A stretch of DNA of 64,000 nt from CAZAMP01 sp964486455 (GTDB taxonomy: Bacteria > Eisenbacteria > RBG-16-71-46 > CAZAMP01), in the NCBI GenBank assembly GCA_964486455.1, contig CAZAMP010000001.1, positions 183,116 to 247,115 on the forward strand, in the 5' to 3' direction. Position 1 is the stretch's first letter. Every line of letters starts with the position of its first letter. The notes under the pieces are model-generated. The model was not told the origin of the DNA and ran no database searches. It was given only the letters and a program-made list of their open reading frames with translations. The translations under genes were made by a program, and so were the position numbers. Below are positions 63,022-64,000 of this stretch, piece by piece.

Positions 63022-63408
63022 ATGAAGTTGCTCAGTCTTACTCTCGTCACAGCGCTCGTCTTCGCGATCGGATGCACCAATGGCTCGGAGGACACTGCGG
63101 AGACGACGGCGGAGGCCGTCACAGAGGACGTGGTCGAAGCGGTGGATCAAGGATCGGAGGCCGTCGAGGCTGAAATGGTGACTCTGACCGGCAAGACGGG
63201 GTGCGGGCACTGCACATTCCACAAGGGTGAGAGCTGCGCCGCCGCGCTGCAGACGGCCGACGGCAAGATCTACTTACTGGACAACATCGGCCCGGAGACC
63301 GACCTGTTCAAGAAGCGAATGGATGGCGTGCCCGTGACGGTGACCGGAACCGTCGCGGAGCGGGAAGGCGACTTCCACGTCACCGTCGCCTCGCACGAGC
63401 TGATGTAG
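63022..63408 (+). CDS. Small lipoprotein with CxxC...C metal-binding-like motif
   Basis: A 128-aa protein. A lipobox (LVFAIGC, Cys18) marks a lipoprotein. An acidic linker of about 30 residues (EDTAETTAEAVTEDVVEAVD) follows, then a small beta-rich domain with GKTGCGHCTFHKGESCAAAL, ADGKIYLLDN and PVTVTGTVAEREGDFHVTV. The CxxC plus a later Cys suggests a bound metal or heme-free Fe-S site, and the barrel-like strands recall small OB-type folds of DUF6370-like proteins; I am not sure of the family. The ATG at 63022 has GGAGGG upstream. It is a single gene, divergent from the VCBS gene. Confidence 0.78.
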   Translation: MKLLSLTLVTALVFAIGCTNGSEDTAETTAEAVTEDVVEAVDQGSEAVEAEMVTLTGKTGCGHCTFHKGESCAAALQTADGKIYLLDNIGPETDLFKKRMDGVPVTVTGTVAEREGDFHVTVASHELM

Positions 63409-63463
63409 CCGCACGATCAGCGGCGGATCAGCGAGGGCGTTTCGTCGAGCGGCGAATAGGCTT

Positions 63464-63526
63464 CTCCCGTGGCCGGTGAATCCACTACAATTGTGTGAAC
63501 ATCCCTCTCCGCCCGAGCCACGGGAG
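63464..63526 (+). promoter_or_regulatory. Inverted repeat covering the ribosome-binding site of the aminotransferase gene
   Basis: CTCCCGTGGC (63464-63473) is the exact reverse complement of GCCACGGGAG (63517-63526). The second arm contains the GGGAGG ribosome-binding site of the next gene. A TACAAT -10-like box lies between the arms (63486-63491), so the hairpin would form only in transcripts that start upstream of it. Confidence 0.4.
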
Positions 63527-63532
63527 GCCGTC

Positions 63533-64000
63533 ATGTCTCGGATCCCCGAGCAGGCCGCGGACCGGCCTGATATATCTCGGCGCTTGTTTCTAGGAGCGGC
63601 CGCGGGCTCCGCCGCACTCGCGCTCCTCCGCGTTCCACACGCCGACGCCAAGCAGGTGAACCGCAGCGCCCTCCTCCGCGACTACAGCGGTAGACTCTGC
63701 TACAACGAGAACCCGCTGGGACCGTCCCCCGGCGCGATCACCGCGATCACCGACGCCGCCACCATGGGCCATCGGTACCCCGACTGGTACTCGTCCGGAC
63801 TCCGCAACGACCTGGCGTCGATCCACGGCGTGCCGGATGGCCAGATTGTCGCCGGGTGCGGTGCGACCGAGATCCTCCGTCTCTGCGCGCTCGCGTTCGC
63901 CGATCCTGACGGAAACGTCGTGTGCCCGTATCCTTCGTACGGGCAGTTCCCGGGCGATTGCCAGTTTCTGGGCGCAAGCGTGAGGTACGCGGATCTCGAC
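63533..64000 (+). CDS. Tat-exported histidinol-phosphate aminotransferase-like protein, partial
   Basis: The first 156 residues of a PLP-dependent class I/II aminotransferase are visible; the gene continues past the right edge. It starts with a Tat signal (ISRRLFLGAAAGSAALALL). The enzyme part shows LCYNENPLGPSPGAITAI, RYPDWYSSGLRNDLASIHG and VAGCGATEILRLCALAFA, the usual HisC-type start with NENPLGPSP. The PLP-binding Lys is beyond the window. Export of a HisC-like enzyme is unusual for amino acid synthesis, so a role in periplasmic modification is likely. The ATG at 63533 has GGGAGG six bases upstream. Confidence 0.88.
   Translation, partial: MSRIPEQAADRPDISRRLFLGAAAGSAALALLRVPHADAKQVNRSALLRDYSGRLCYNENPLGPSPGAITAITDAATMGHRYPDWYSSGLRNDLASIHGVPDGQIVAGCGATEILRLCALAFADPDGNVVCPYPSYGQFPGDCQFLGASVRYADLD

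Overview
The window is GC-rich, gene-dense DNA with no rRNA, tRNA, transposase or CRISPR array that I can see. Eight encoded proteins end in the FlgD-like secretion domain (PNPFxP, then YDVxGR, then a GxYFxRLxT finish) that is common in the FCB superphylum. Other traits fit the same kind of organism: gingipain-type C25 proteases, VCBS/ASPIC repeats, a PEP-CTERM protein, Tat-exported DUF362 proteins and large Ser/Thr kinases. I infer an uncultivated, free-living bacterium of the FCB or Eisenbacteria/Latescibacteria type. The taxonomic placement is inference.

Layout. Positions 1-16803 (minus strand) hold one very compact gene string. It starts with a sigma70-like promoter and an FMN riboswitch, followed by ribD-ribE-ribBA-ribH-nusB, a metallophosphatase, a methyltransferase and then nine genes for sugar-nucleotide, glycosyl-transfer and envelope work. 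No junction leaves more than 16 bp or overlaps by more than 28 bp. Positions 16832-20685 hold a small membrane protein, an asparagine-synthase-like gene broken at a G9 tract, a STAS protein, a CPBP protease and a flavin-binding dodecin with its own promoter. Positions 20848-32815 hold secreted proteins (C25 protease, DUF1028, M28 peptidase) around a regulatory island of kinase, ECF sigma, anti-sigma and DUF4097 genes. Positions 32877-39345 form a divergent redox-like module: an Fe-S membrane protein and DUF362 on one side, and TPR, DUF362 and DUF6599 on the other. Positions 39452-42510 hold a divergent tRNA-guanine transglycosylase, an ArmA/Rmt-type 16S rRNA methyltransferase and an M29 aminopeptidase. 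Positions 42538-53250 hold two more C25-type proteins that lack the catalytic His, a truncated beta-helix gene and a PEP-CTERM protein. The right end (53583-64000) holds a second kinase, a polyamine-synthase-like membrane protein, a subtilase, an esterase/VCBS/ASPIC fusion, a small Cys-motif lipoprotein and a Tat-exported aminotransferase cut by the window edge.

How the genes work together. The left operon would couple flavin supply (FMN sensing by a terminator-type riboswitch) to cell-surface glycosylation. The rest is dominated by an exported hydrolase set carrying a common sorting domain, plus sensor kinases and an ECF circuit. The most notable items are the ArmA-like ribosome methyltransferase, the Fe-S/DUF362/TPR/DUF6599 module, the riboswitch-led flavin-plus-glycan operon and the His-less C25 paralogs.
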